This document shows positions 1-5,435 of a stretch of DNA of 6,010 nt, piece after piece (position 1 is the stretch's first letter; each line of letters opens with the position of its first letter). Origin of the DNA: Bacillota bacterium (lineage in GTDB: Bacteria > Bacillota > Dethiobacteria > DTU022 > UBA8154); NCBI GenBank assembly GCA_003444595.1, contig DLUO01000061.1, forward strand, positions 1 through 6,010, given 5' to 3'. A program made the translations under genes and the position numbers. The notes beneath the pieces were generated by a model, which was given only the letters and a program-made list of their open reading frames with translations, was not told where the DNA came from and did no database searches.

Positions 1-19
1 AGATGTGTATAAGAGACAG
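1..19. other. Sequencing adapter remnant (Tn5 mosaic end, Nextera-type)
   Basis: The first 19 bases read AGATGTGTATAAGAGACAG, which is exactly the Tn5 transposase mosaic-end sequence used in tagmentation libraries. It abuts the flippase reading frame in mid-gene, with no repeat or transposase nearby, so it is an untrimmed adapter at a contig end and not a natural transposon end. The minus-strand frame happens to stay open through it, so translated residues from these bases are spurious. Confidence 0.96.
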
Positions 20-793
20 GGGGATAACCAGGCTGCCCAGGGTAATGGGGATGGCCAGGGCCATTGTCCGGTACAGTATCTGGCGGGTGCTGAAATCCCG
101 CTTGACTGCTTGCTCTTTGATCTTTCTCCTGTATTCCCCGTGGTTTCTAAAAAATACGAACAAAAGAAAAAGCATCGCTAAAAATGAGCCCGCCACCGCC
201 CCGAAGGCTGCACCGGCGGCTGCAAACTCCAACCCTCTGGGCAGGAGCAAAAAAACTAAAGCAATAACGACGATAACTCTTCCAAACTGCTCGATAATCT
301 GTGAAATGGCGGTAGGAGTCATCTGCTGAAAGCCTTGAAAGTATCCCCGGAAGGCCGAAAGGATAGTTACTATCAAAATTGCCGGCGAAATACTCACCAG
401 GGGGTAATAAGCGCGGGGATCCTTGACAATATTTTCCCCGAAGAATTCCGCACCGAAATATAGGAACAAAGAAAAAAAGACTCCCAGGAAGGTCATAATC
501 AGCAGCGATATGACAAAAACACGGTGTGCCCCCCGGAAGTCCCTGTGGGCAAGGTTTTCGGCAACGAGCTTGGAGATAGCCGTTGGAATACCGGCAGTGG
601 AAATAGCGAGCAAGGTTGTATAGATAGGATAGGCCATCTGGTACAGGCCTATGCCCTCATCTCCCATAACAGCAGCCAAAAAGATGCGCAACCCGGCTCC
701 AATAACACGAACAAAAAGCCCGGCCAGTGTAAGAATTAAAGCTCCTTTAATGAAAGACTGACCTCGAATCAATATGTCTCCGGCTCCCTCCAA
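20..793 (-). CDS. SpoVB/YabM-type polysaccharide/lipid flippase (MOP superfamily), N-terminal half only
   Basis: The minus-strand frame from 793 down to the adapter junction at 20 gives 258 residues without a stop. About 520 are usual for the family, so roughly half is present. The protein is strongly hydrophobic with about six or seven membrane segments. Family-type signatures are visible: FIKGALILTLAG at residues 14-25, DEGIGLYQMAYP at 45-56, STAGIPTAISKLVAE at 65-79 and FRGYFQGFQQMTPTAIS from residue 148. Members of the polysaccharide-biosynthesis/MATE-like (MOP) superfamily move undecaprenyl-linked precursors across the membrane, and SpoVB itself is needed for spore cortex. The position after spoVT fits B. 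subtilis yabM, and from half a protein I cannot separate SpoVB from YabM. A stop lies at 808-806, so no ATG start is possible. TTG at 793 is chosen because GGAGGAG (803-797) precedes it. TTG at 772 would match the usual family N-terminus better but has a poorly spaced ribosome binding site. Confidence 0.88.
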
Positions 794-825
794 AATCTCC
801 TCCAATTATAACATATTACCTTTAT

Positions 826-863
826 AAAAAAAGCAGTAACAAAGAACATTGTTACCACTTTTT
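826..863 (-). terminator. Rho-independent terminator after spoVT
   Basis: Read on the minus strand, an 11-bp stem (arms 859-849 and 842-832; nine Watson-Crick and two G-U pairs) encloses a 6-base loop and is followed by seven T (832-826, the first also closing the stem). It lies 63 bases past the spoVT stop codon and 33 bases before the flippase start, so it ends the spoVT transcript. The plus-strand side also has five T (859-863), so it may act weakly in both directions. Confidence 0.8.
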
Positions 864-926
864 AGCTGTCTAATATACGAGATATTTTATTCCGGTACTA
901 TAATAGTGTGATGCTTTTTGTAATGT

Positions 927-1481
927 TTACTGCTCCATTTGCTTGGCTAAAAAGCCGGCTGCTGTCTCCACCAGTTTTAACTCCAGGTCAGTCATTTTTA
1001 CATCCCTGGTCCTGGTCCCCATGAGAACTGCACCGATGGGATCGCCTTCAGAAATAATCGGTGCAATAACTTCGGCATAAAACTTGGAAAGATTTTCTTC
1101 GTCACTGTCACGGTAAAATTCGTGCTGGGCAGTATCATTAATGAGAACGCTTCTCCGAATTTCCATAACCCGTTCAATTGCTGCACTTAACGGACGGTTA
1201 AGAAACTCCTTTTTAGGAGCACCCGATACAGCTATAATCGCATCCCGGTCCGCGATACAGGCGATATGCCCCATAACCTCATGTAAAGAATCGGCATACT
1301 CCTGCGCAAAATCGCCCAGTTCGCCGATAGGAGAGTATTTTTTTAAAATAACCTCTCCGTCGCGATCTACGAAGATCTCCAGAGGATCTCCCTCCCGGAT
1401 TTTTAAGGTTCTCCTTATTTCCTTGGGAATAACTACTCTGCCAAGATCATCAATTCGACGTACAATGCCTGTTGCTTTCAC
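927..1481 (-). CDS. spoVT: Stage V sporulation protein T (AbrB-family forespore transcription regulator)
   Basis: SpoVT is a DNA-binding regulator that, in B. subtilis, adjusts sigma-G-dependent genes in the forespore. The protein has 184 residues (178 in B. subtilis). Residues 1-50 form the AbrB-type swapped-hairpin DNA-binding domain, with KATGIVRRIDDLGRVVIPKE and IREGDPLEIFVDRDGEV almost identical to the B. subtilis protein as I recall it. The rest is the GAF-like C-terminal domain, including GDPIGAVLMG and the family ending ETAAGFLAKQMEQ. An ATG exists nine codons upstream (1508), but the GTG at 1481 is preferred: the protein then begins (M)KATGIV as in homologues, and AAAGGAGGG sits six bases before it. 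It lies 76 bases after the PPIase gene and before the flippase, the usual neighbourhood of spoVT in clostridia. Identification is very secure. Confidence 0.97.
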   Translation of the reverse strand: MKATGIVRRIDDLGRVVIPKEIRRTLKIREGDPLEIFVDRDGEVILKKYSPIGELGDFAQEYADSLHEVMGHIACIADRDAIIAVSGAPKKEFLNRPLSAAIERVMEIRRSVLINDTAQHEFYRDSDEENLSKFYAEVIAPIISEGDPIGAVLMGTRTRDVKMTDLELKLVETAAGFLAKQMEQ

Positions 1482-1487
1482 CTTTTT

Positions 1488-1497
1488 CCCTCCTTTT
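1488..1497 (-). promoter_or_regulatory. Ribosome binding site that fixes the spoVT start
   Basis: On the minus strand AAAAGGAGGG ends six bases before GTG 1481. It lies inside the reading frame of the longer ATG form (1508), which has no comparable site, so translation should begin at the GTG. Confidence 0.85.
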
Positions 1498-1525
1498 ACT
1501 GTATTCACATTAAAAGGTTCTCTTT

Positions 1526-1556
1526 TATTATTTATCTACCCTAGGGGTTTTATTCA
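1526..1556 (-). promoter_or_regulatory. Possible sigma-G/sigma-F-type promoter for spoVT
   Basis: TGAATA (1556-1551), which matches the sigma-G -35 consensus, is followed after 18 bases by AATAATA (1532-1526), close to the sigma-G -10 pattern CATnnTA with only the first base different. B. subtilis spoVT is transcribed by sigma-G, which makes this reasonable, but the area is AT-rich and such matches arise easily by chance. The -35 element starts two bases past the stop codon of the PPIase gene. Confidence 0.35.
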
Positions 1557-1557
1557 T

Positions 1558-2493
1558 TTATTTTTTTTCAAAGGTTTCAATATCGGCTGCTTCCATCAGT
1601 TTTTGGAAATAGCTGTCAAAGCTTTCACCTTTTAATTTATTTATTACAGCTTCTTTTATTTCATCAAAATCATAAACTCCTTGCTCCTCTTTTTCCGTTA
1701 TTTTAATGAGATGAAAGCCATAGGGTGTTTCTACCGGTTGGCTGATCTCTCCGGGTTCCAAGGCAAAAGCCGCCTCTAAAAAAGCAGGATCAAACATATC
1801 CTGAGAGCTGATCATCCCCAGCTCAACATACTCGTCCAGTGAATGTTCCAGCCCCACCTCCAGAAAGTCGGCTCCTTCCTGTAAAAGATTAAGCACCTCG
1901 AGCGCCTTCTCCCGGTTATCCAGCAAAATATGAAAGGCATATACCTGTGCCGGCTTCTCCAAATACTGGGGATTTTCTTCCACATAAGCCCTGGCGTCTT
2001 CCTCGGTGATAGTACTTACGACATGCTCGTAAAGCAGCTCTGTCAAAAGCGACTTGCGGTGAAAATCTTGAATGGCTTCCTCATCAATGGCCAGTTCCTT
2101 CAAGCGCGCCCGGTAGTTTTCTTCAGAACCATAAATATCGTTAATAAGTTCCTCTGCGCTCTGCCGGAAAGCCTGCTCTACTCTGCTCTCGTCGACTGTA
2201 AGGCCCAGCTTGTTGGCCTCGTGCTCGATAACCTCATTCTCCACCAAAAACCATAACACCTCATCCCTCAGGAAACTGGCATATTCCTCCTGGGAATATG
2301 TTTCCTGTGAGGCCGGCATATACAAATAGATAAGCTTCAGGAAATCTTCGATATCCTTTTCCTCGATTTTCTTGCCATAGACTTTGGCAGCTGTCGATTG
2401 CTCCGTAATTTCACTACAACCGGAGAATACATTGCCCAACAGTAAGGCAAGTATAAAAAAATAAACGGTGAGAAGTTTCACCTTTTCGTGCAT
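1558..2493 (-). CDS. prsA: PrsA/SurA-like peptidyl-prolyl cis-trans isomerase lipoprotein
   Basis: This is a membrane-anchored foldase expected to help secreted proteins fold on the outer face of the cytoplasmic membrane by isomerising prolyl bonds. It has 311 residues (B. subtilis PrsA has 292). A short basic start and a hydrophobic stretch (7-24) lead to the lipobox-like FSGC with lipidation Cys26; Phe at -3 is less usual than Leu. Residues about 33-165 form the helical SurA-N-like chaperone part. Residues about 182-265 are the parvulin domain, with AFHILL (His188), GADF, a His-Ser-Leu-Asp segment near 218, then LEPGEISQPV and YGFHLIKI (His261). The usual GGDLG loop is reduced to ELGMISS, so strong isomerase activity is not assured. 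ATG 2493 follows AAGGGGA after nine bases. It is 76 bases upstream of spoVT with no clear terminator between, so cotranscription is possible. The family is clear; the PrsA name is given by context and architecture. Confidence 0.9.
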   Translation of the reverse strand: MHEKVKLLTVYFFILALLLGNVFSGCSEITEQSTAAKVYGKKIEEKDIEDFLKLIYLYMPASQETYSQEEYASFLRDEVLWFLVENEVIEHEANKLGLTVDESRVEQAFRQSAEELINDIYGSEENYRARLKELAIDEEAIQDFHRKSLLTELLYEHVVSTITEEDARAYVEENPQYLEKPAQVYAFHILLDNREKALEVLNLLQEGADFLEVGLEHSLDEYVELGMISSQDMFDPAFLEAAFALEPGEISQPVETPYGFHLIKITEKEEQGVYDFDEIKEAVINKLKGESFDSYFQKLMEAADIETFEKK

Positions 2494-2534
2494 TGCTAAG
2501 AATCCCCTTCCATTAGATGCGCTTAAATTACTTC

Positions 2535-2552
2535 TGATATAATATTATATCA
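2535..2552. repeat. Perfect 18-bp palindrome with a TGnTATAAT box on each strand
   Basis: TGATATAATATTATATCA is its own reverse complement. Each half is TGATATAAT, an extended -10 element. The minus-strand copy belongs to the prsA-like promoter; the plus-strand copy has no recognisable -35 and points towards 2553 onward, where no credible gene exists. The palindrome may be a repressor operator, a pair of facing promoters, or only a consequence of AT richness. Confidence 0.6.
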
Positions 2553-2572
2553 CACCTGTAAAATAAAATTAA
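2544..2572 (-). promoter_or_regulatory. Sigma-A promoter for the prsA-like gene
   Basis: The minus strand carries a perfect TATAAT (2549-2544) preceded by TGA, giving an extended -10, with a weak TTAATT -35 (2572-2567) 17 bases upstream. Transcription would start near 2537, about 44 bases before ATG 2493. The extended -10 compensates for the weak -35. Confidence 0.65.
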
Positions 2573-2762
2573 CAAACAGGAAGGAAATCGGGATATCGGA
2601 TGTCGTTAAATTTTATTTCCCGGGCAATATCGCCAAAGATATCGTTGTGTCCCCTTATTCTTCCACATTTCGCCCCTAGCAATGCAAATACCCCCAAAAA
2701 TCCCTTTGCTTTACTGTTGCCGCTCCCCTCCGCTCTAACTCTCTGCCTGCAGCGCAGTTGTT
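2553..2762. other. Intergenic stretch, no credible gene; open alternative frame
   Basis: The space between the metallophosphoesterase stop and the prsA-like promoter holds no gene I can support. On the minus strand a frame shifted from the phosphoesterase frame stays open from inside that gene to TAA at 2571-2569, ending with residues such as NDIFGDIAREIKFNDI. It has no ATG or GTG with a ribosome binding site; the only rough candidate is a TTG inside GGATTTTTGG. The plus strand also has an open frame (2600-2803) without a well-placed ribosome binding site. ATATCG occurs three times between 2593 and 2645. It could be a decayed gene end, a dispersed repeat, or plain spacer. Confidence 0.4.
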
Positions 2763-3470
2763 TTACTTGCCTAAAATGCTTAAATCGATCACAAGCGGCG
2801 TAAAATTAAGAAAGTCGCAGGATATAAAGTGATACCTGATACCATCTTTCTCCCCCTGAAAAACGCGCTGCCCTTCAGCCCCGTGCAGGTGGCCGTAAAG
2901 GCATATCTTAACGCCGAACTCCTTCATAATCTCAGTAAATCCCGTCTTCCTTCCCTGAGAGGCAAAAGGCGGATAATGCAAGGTAACTACAAACTCCCGG
3001 CAACCGCCCTTTTGCGCCTCCGTCAAAGATAGCTTAAGCCTGGCCAGCTCTCTCCTGTAAATTTTCTCATCCTGTTCACTATAATTTTCCGCTCCCGGTG
3101 CTGTCCAGCCGCGTGTGCCGCAAAGGGCGATCCCGTCTTCATAGGGGTAATAGTTGTTCTGGATGGCATAAATACTATCCGGCAGGGCTTTCTTGACCTT
3201 GGCGTAGCTCTGCCACCAGTAATCATGATTGCCCTTAAACAAAACTTTTTTCCCCGGAAGATTGTGTATAAAGTGGAAGTCTTGCTCCGCCTCCTCCAGC
3301 CTCATAGCCCAGGAGAGATCCCCCCCCAGGATCACTGTGTCGCTGTCATCTACTAATCTTTCCCAGTTTTCCTTAACCTTTAAATGATGCCCCCCCCACT
3401 TCTCCCCGAAAATGTCCATGGGTTTATCACCACTGAGGGATAGATGTAAATCACTTATGGCAAAAAGCAT
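2763..3470 (-). CDS. Calcineurin-like metallophosphoesterase
   Basis: This is a predicted cytoplasmic two-metal phosphoesterase of 235 residues; its substrate cannot be told from sequence. All motifs of the calcineurin-like fold are present in order: DLH (Asp7, His9), GGD (49-51), GNHD (80-83), the later metal-binding His165 in TLHYPP, and GHLH (193-196). Between the second and last motifs lies a segment rich in Tyr and Trp (YWW at 84-86, GTRGW at 118-122), as in the clostridial YP_/UDP-independent single-domain subgroup that starts MxxAISDLHLS...KPMDIFG. There is no signal peptide or membrane segment. ATG 3470 is preceded by AAAGGTGA with a six-base gap. It lies 103 bases after the exporter stop, with no clear terminator or promoter between, so it may share a transcript with the exporter. 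The complete motif set and normal length indicate an intact enzyme. Confidence 0.93.
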   Translation of the reverse strand: MLFAISDLHLSLSGDKPMDIFGEKWGGHHLKVKENWERLVDDSDTVILGGDLSWAMRLEEAEQDFHFIHNLPGKKVLFKGNHDYWWQSYAKVKKALPDSIYAIQNNYYPYEDGIALCGTRGWTAPGAENYSEQDEKIYRRELARLKLSLTEAQKGGCREFVVTLHYPPFASQGRKTGFTEIMKEFGVKICLYGHLHGAEGQRVFQGEKDGIRYHFISCDFLNFTPLVIDLSILGK

Positions 3471-3573
3471 TACCGTTCACCTTTCCGGGCAGAACCTTTA
3501 TGACCCTGCACTGAATATTTAAAACTCTCTCTTTATTATTCCACGATGAAAACAATCCTTGGAAATTTACCGC

Positions 3574-4806
3574 TTAGTCAATTTCCAGGACCGGCTTTCC
3601 CGCCTCGATTAGTTCCCTGCTTCCCAGCAGGAAAAAGCTCTCGGCAAACAACAGGATACCGCTACCAATAAGCAGCCATTCGATTTGGACGATGTCGGCA
3701 ACAGGCCCAAACACCAGCATCCCCAGGGGCATGGCAGCGCTTGAGATCATGGTGAAAACCCCGAATATCCTGCCGAGATAATCGCCCTCGATTTTCTGCT
3801 GCAGCAAAACTGTAAAAGGTGTATTGAAAAAAGGAATTACCACTCCGATCAATCCCGTGAAAACAAGATAGAGCCAAAAGACAGGAGTAACCCCCAAAGC
3901 AAAGACACACACACCGTTAACAAGGCATGACAGCACCATAGTATGCATCTTGTTCTTAAAGCCTCCCCAGGAGGCGATGGTAATTCCCCCTACCGTCATT
4001 CCTACTGAAAAAGCGATTTCGATGGCGGTCAGCCTCCAGACTTCGCTGCCAAAGCTTCGTGTGGTCTGCAAAGGCGTTAAGAACGCAGCCGGTGTAATCA
4101 GGAATAAATAAACGGCACAGAACAAAAACAGTTTTTTAACGAACCCGCGGTTTTTAATATAGGCTAAGCCTTCACGCATATCGCTTAAATAGGTGAACGG
4201 TTTTTTTTCTAATGCTTTTGCATGGACCGGTACATGCAAAAACAGAAGCAATATCAAAATAGCCAGGAGAGCTGTAAACACATCAATAAAGAATATGGCT
4301 TCAATGCTGGCTACCGTCAGCAGGGCACCGGCCAGCATGGGACACACCAGCATGATTATTGATTCAACGCTCTGAAAAGCACCGTTTACCCGGATCAGCT
4401 TGTCCTCGGGCACTATCTGGGGAAGGAAAGCACTTACCGTAGGGATTTGGATCGCTGTCCCCAGAGCCCGGATAGCTGAAATCACAAAGAGCAGCCAGAT
4501 GGCATCGTATCCTAATAAAAAGAATATGGCCAGAACAAGAGTTGACACCGCGATCCCTGCATCGGATAAAACAATCAGCATTTTGCGATTGTAACGATCC
4601 GCCCATACTCCTGCAAAAGGAGAGAGCAGCAAGGTAGGCAAAAAACCGCAGATAACGGATATAGTCATCATTACCCCTGATTGGGTCCTTAAAACAATAT
4701 ACCAGGAAATGGCATATTGAACCAACAGGGAACCAAAAAGAGATACGGTCTGACCGGACAGAAAGATGAATACGTTCTTTTTCCATGTTTCATTCAGTTT
4801 GGCCAT
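3574..4806 (-). CDS. MFS exporter, MefA/DHA3-type (drug:H+ antiporter)
   Basis: This is an integral membrane protein of 410 residues, the normal size for a 12-helix major facilitator. It most resembles the DHA3 group (macrolide-efflux MefA-like and enterobactin-exporter-like proteins), which exports small molecules using the proton gradient. Motif A between helices 2 and 3 is clear: GVWADRYNRK at residues 66-75. RALGTAIQIPTVSAFLPQIVP (about 113-133) followed by RVNGAFQS is typical of this group, as is GDYLGRIFGVF (341-351) in the second half. A hydrophilic loop at about 195-222 divides the two six-helix halves. The start at ATG 4806 is supported by GGAG seven bases before it. The 260-base region upstream contains TATAAT and several dyads, suggesting an inducible promoter. 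The real substrate (antibiotic, siderophore, other) cannot be deduced, and no resistance phenotype should be assumed. Confidence 0.9.
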   Translation of the reverse strand: MAKLNETWKKNVFIFLSGQTVSLFGSLLVQYAISWYIVLRTQSGVMMTISVICGFLPTLLLSPFAGVWADRYNRKMLIVLSDAGIAVSTLVLAIFFLLGYDAIWLLFVISAIRALGTAIQIPTVSAFLPQIVPEDKLIRVNGAFQSVESIIMLVCPMLAGALLTVASIEAIFFIDVFTALLAILILLLFLHVPVHAKALEKKPFTYLSDMREGLAYIKNRGFVKKLFLFCAVYLFLITPAAFLTPLQTTRSFGSEVWRLTAIEIAFSVGMTVGGITIASWGGFKNKMHTMVLSCLVNGVCVFALGVTPVFWLYLVFTGLIGVVIPFFNTPFTVLLQQKIEGDYLGRIFGVFTMISSAAMPLGMLVFGPVADIVQIEWLLIGSGILLFAESFFLLGSRELIEAGKPVLEID

Positions 4807-4848
4807 ATTCCCTCTCCGATCTGTTCCGCAGCTCTTGTTATATTACTG

Positions 4849-4869
4849 TGATTATATCTTTGATAATCA
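4849..4869 (-). promoter_or_regulatory. Probable -10 box and operator dyad of the exporter gene
   Basis: Half-sites TGATTAT (4849-4855) and ATAATCA (4863-4869) form a 7-7-7 inverted repeat. A perfect TATAAT on the minus strand (4856-4851) overlaps one half-site, so a bound protein would block the promoter. No good -35 lies 17 bases upstream. It resembles Fur/PerR-type half-sites but has seven bases between them instead of one, so I do not assign a regulator. Confidence 0.5.
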
Positions 4870-4871
4870 GT

Positions 4872-4888
4872 TCCCTGCATTCCAGGGA
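4872..4888. promoter_or_regulatory. Inverted repeat TCCCTG-N5-CAGGGA upstream of the exporter -10
   Basis: This is a perfect 6-5-6 inverted repeat lying where the -35 of the exporter promoter would be. A weaker dyad, TCCTA-N5-TAGGA (4905-4919), follows. Its size and position suit a dimeric repressor or activator site. It is not a terminator because no T-run follows on either strand. Confidence 0.45.
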
Positions 4889-4889
4889 T

Positions 4890-5070
4890 ATCAATATACC
4901 CTTATCCTATTAGGTAGGAATTTGCTTATTTACACCCATATATTATCACCAATTCAAGTGTAATTCTACCAGCAAGCAAGGATGGCTTCATCCCGGTTCG
5001 CATGTCTTAGAAGCCATATCTCCACAAGGCAACATTATCACAGATTAAGCACATCCGGCACGTACATCCA
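4890..5070. other. Intergenic region between exporter and tRNA-Leu
   Basis: Apart from the weak dyad at 4905-4919 and the long-loop inverted repeat at 4982-5017, I see no gene, terminator or recognisable riboswitch here. The two flanking transcription units are divergent, so a promoter-only region is expected. Confidence 0.5.
4982..5017. repeat. 8-bp inverted repeat with 20-base spacer
   Basis: ATGGCTTC (4982-4989) pairs perfectly with GAAGCCAT (5010-5017). No T-tract follows on either side, so it is not a terminator, and the inside does not fold as a tRNA. It could be a structured RNA in the leader of the exporter transcript, if transcription starts that far upstream, or an operator. Confidence 0.35.
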
Positions 5071-5099
5071 TTGAAATAGATAATAAATTCTAGTATAAT
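5071..5099 (+). promoter_or_regulatory. Sigma-A promoter of tRNA-Leu
   Basis: TTGAAA (5071-5076), a 17-base AT-rich spacer and a perfect TATAAT (5094-5099) make a strong housekeeping promoter. Transcription would start near 5106, about 26 bases before the mature tRNA end. Confidence 0.88.
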
Positions 5100-5130
5100 A
5101 CAATAAGCCGATCATTTATTAACGAAAATG

Positions 5131-5216
<86 letters not shown>

Positions 5217-5247
5217 CAACTGTTATCACTACAGGGTTCACTAGTGG

Positions 5248-5274
5248 CCGGTTATCAATTTAGCCGGTTTTTTT
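5248..5274 (+). terminator. Rho-independent terminator of tRNA-Leu
   Basis: The stem CCGGTTA/TAGCCGG (5248-5254 with 5261-5267, one G-U pair) has a 6-base loop and is followed directly by seven T. It lies 31 bases past the tRNA and closes the tRNA unit before the redox operon. Confidence 0.88.
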
Positions 5275-5333
5275 GTTGCCTTCTAGGCAGAAAATTTAAA
5301 AATATTGTTCAAAAGCCTCGGAAACAAAAGTTA

Positions 5334-5342
5334 TGTTATAAT
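5334..5342 (+). promoter_or_regulatory. Extended -10 promoter of the NuoE-like operon
   Basis: TGTTATAAT gives a perfect TATAAT (5337-5342) with the TGn extension. No -35 is seen at the correct distance. The implied leader is about 87 bases long before the TTG start at 5436. Within it the heptamer TGTTCCG is repeated in tandem (5380-5393) between two GCAAC words. No riboswitch is recognised. Confidence 0.6.
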
Positions 5343-5435
5343 GTGTAGAAAGAAAAAGCTCAAAAATTTCAAAAGCAACTGTTCCGTGTTCCGCAACGAA
5401 ATCATAATAACTCATTTTTAAAGGGGATGTTTTCA

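Noticed and set aside
1533..1552. CCCTAGGG palindrome between the prsA-like gene and spoVT as a terminator
   Set aside because: The palindrome leaves no loop to form a hairpin and no T-run follows it on the minus strand.
1141..1635. 164-residue plus-strand open frame opposite spoVT
   Set aside because: It is antisense to a strongly conserved gene, has no ribosome binding site and its composition is that of a complementary-strand shadow.
2600..2803. 67-residue plus-strand open frame overlapping the end of the phosphoesterase gene
   Set aside because: The nearest purine-rich site is about 12 bases from the ATG, the product (rich in Pro, Leu and Ser) resembles no family I know, and it overlaps a secure gene on the other strand. 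Kept only as part of the unexplained intergenic stretch.
4816..4831. Resemblance of the sequence just upstream of the exporter start to the Illumina TruSeq adapter
   Set aside because: Only about eight bases (AGATCGGA on the minus strand) agree; the sequence then diverges and forms a normal ribosome binding site.
4849..4869. Fur or PerR box at the exporter promoter
   Set aside because: The half-sites look similar, but those boxes have one base between 7-base halves and here there are seven, so the regulator cannot be assigned.
5305..5327. Possible Rex redox-repressor site (TTGTT ... AACAA) before the NuoE-like promoter
   Set aside because: The half-sites span 23 bases, while Rex sites are 18 bases with fixed spacing, and the flanking bases do not match.
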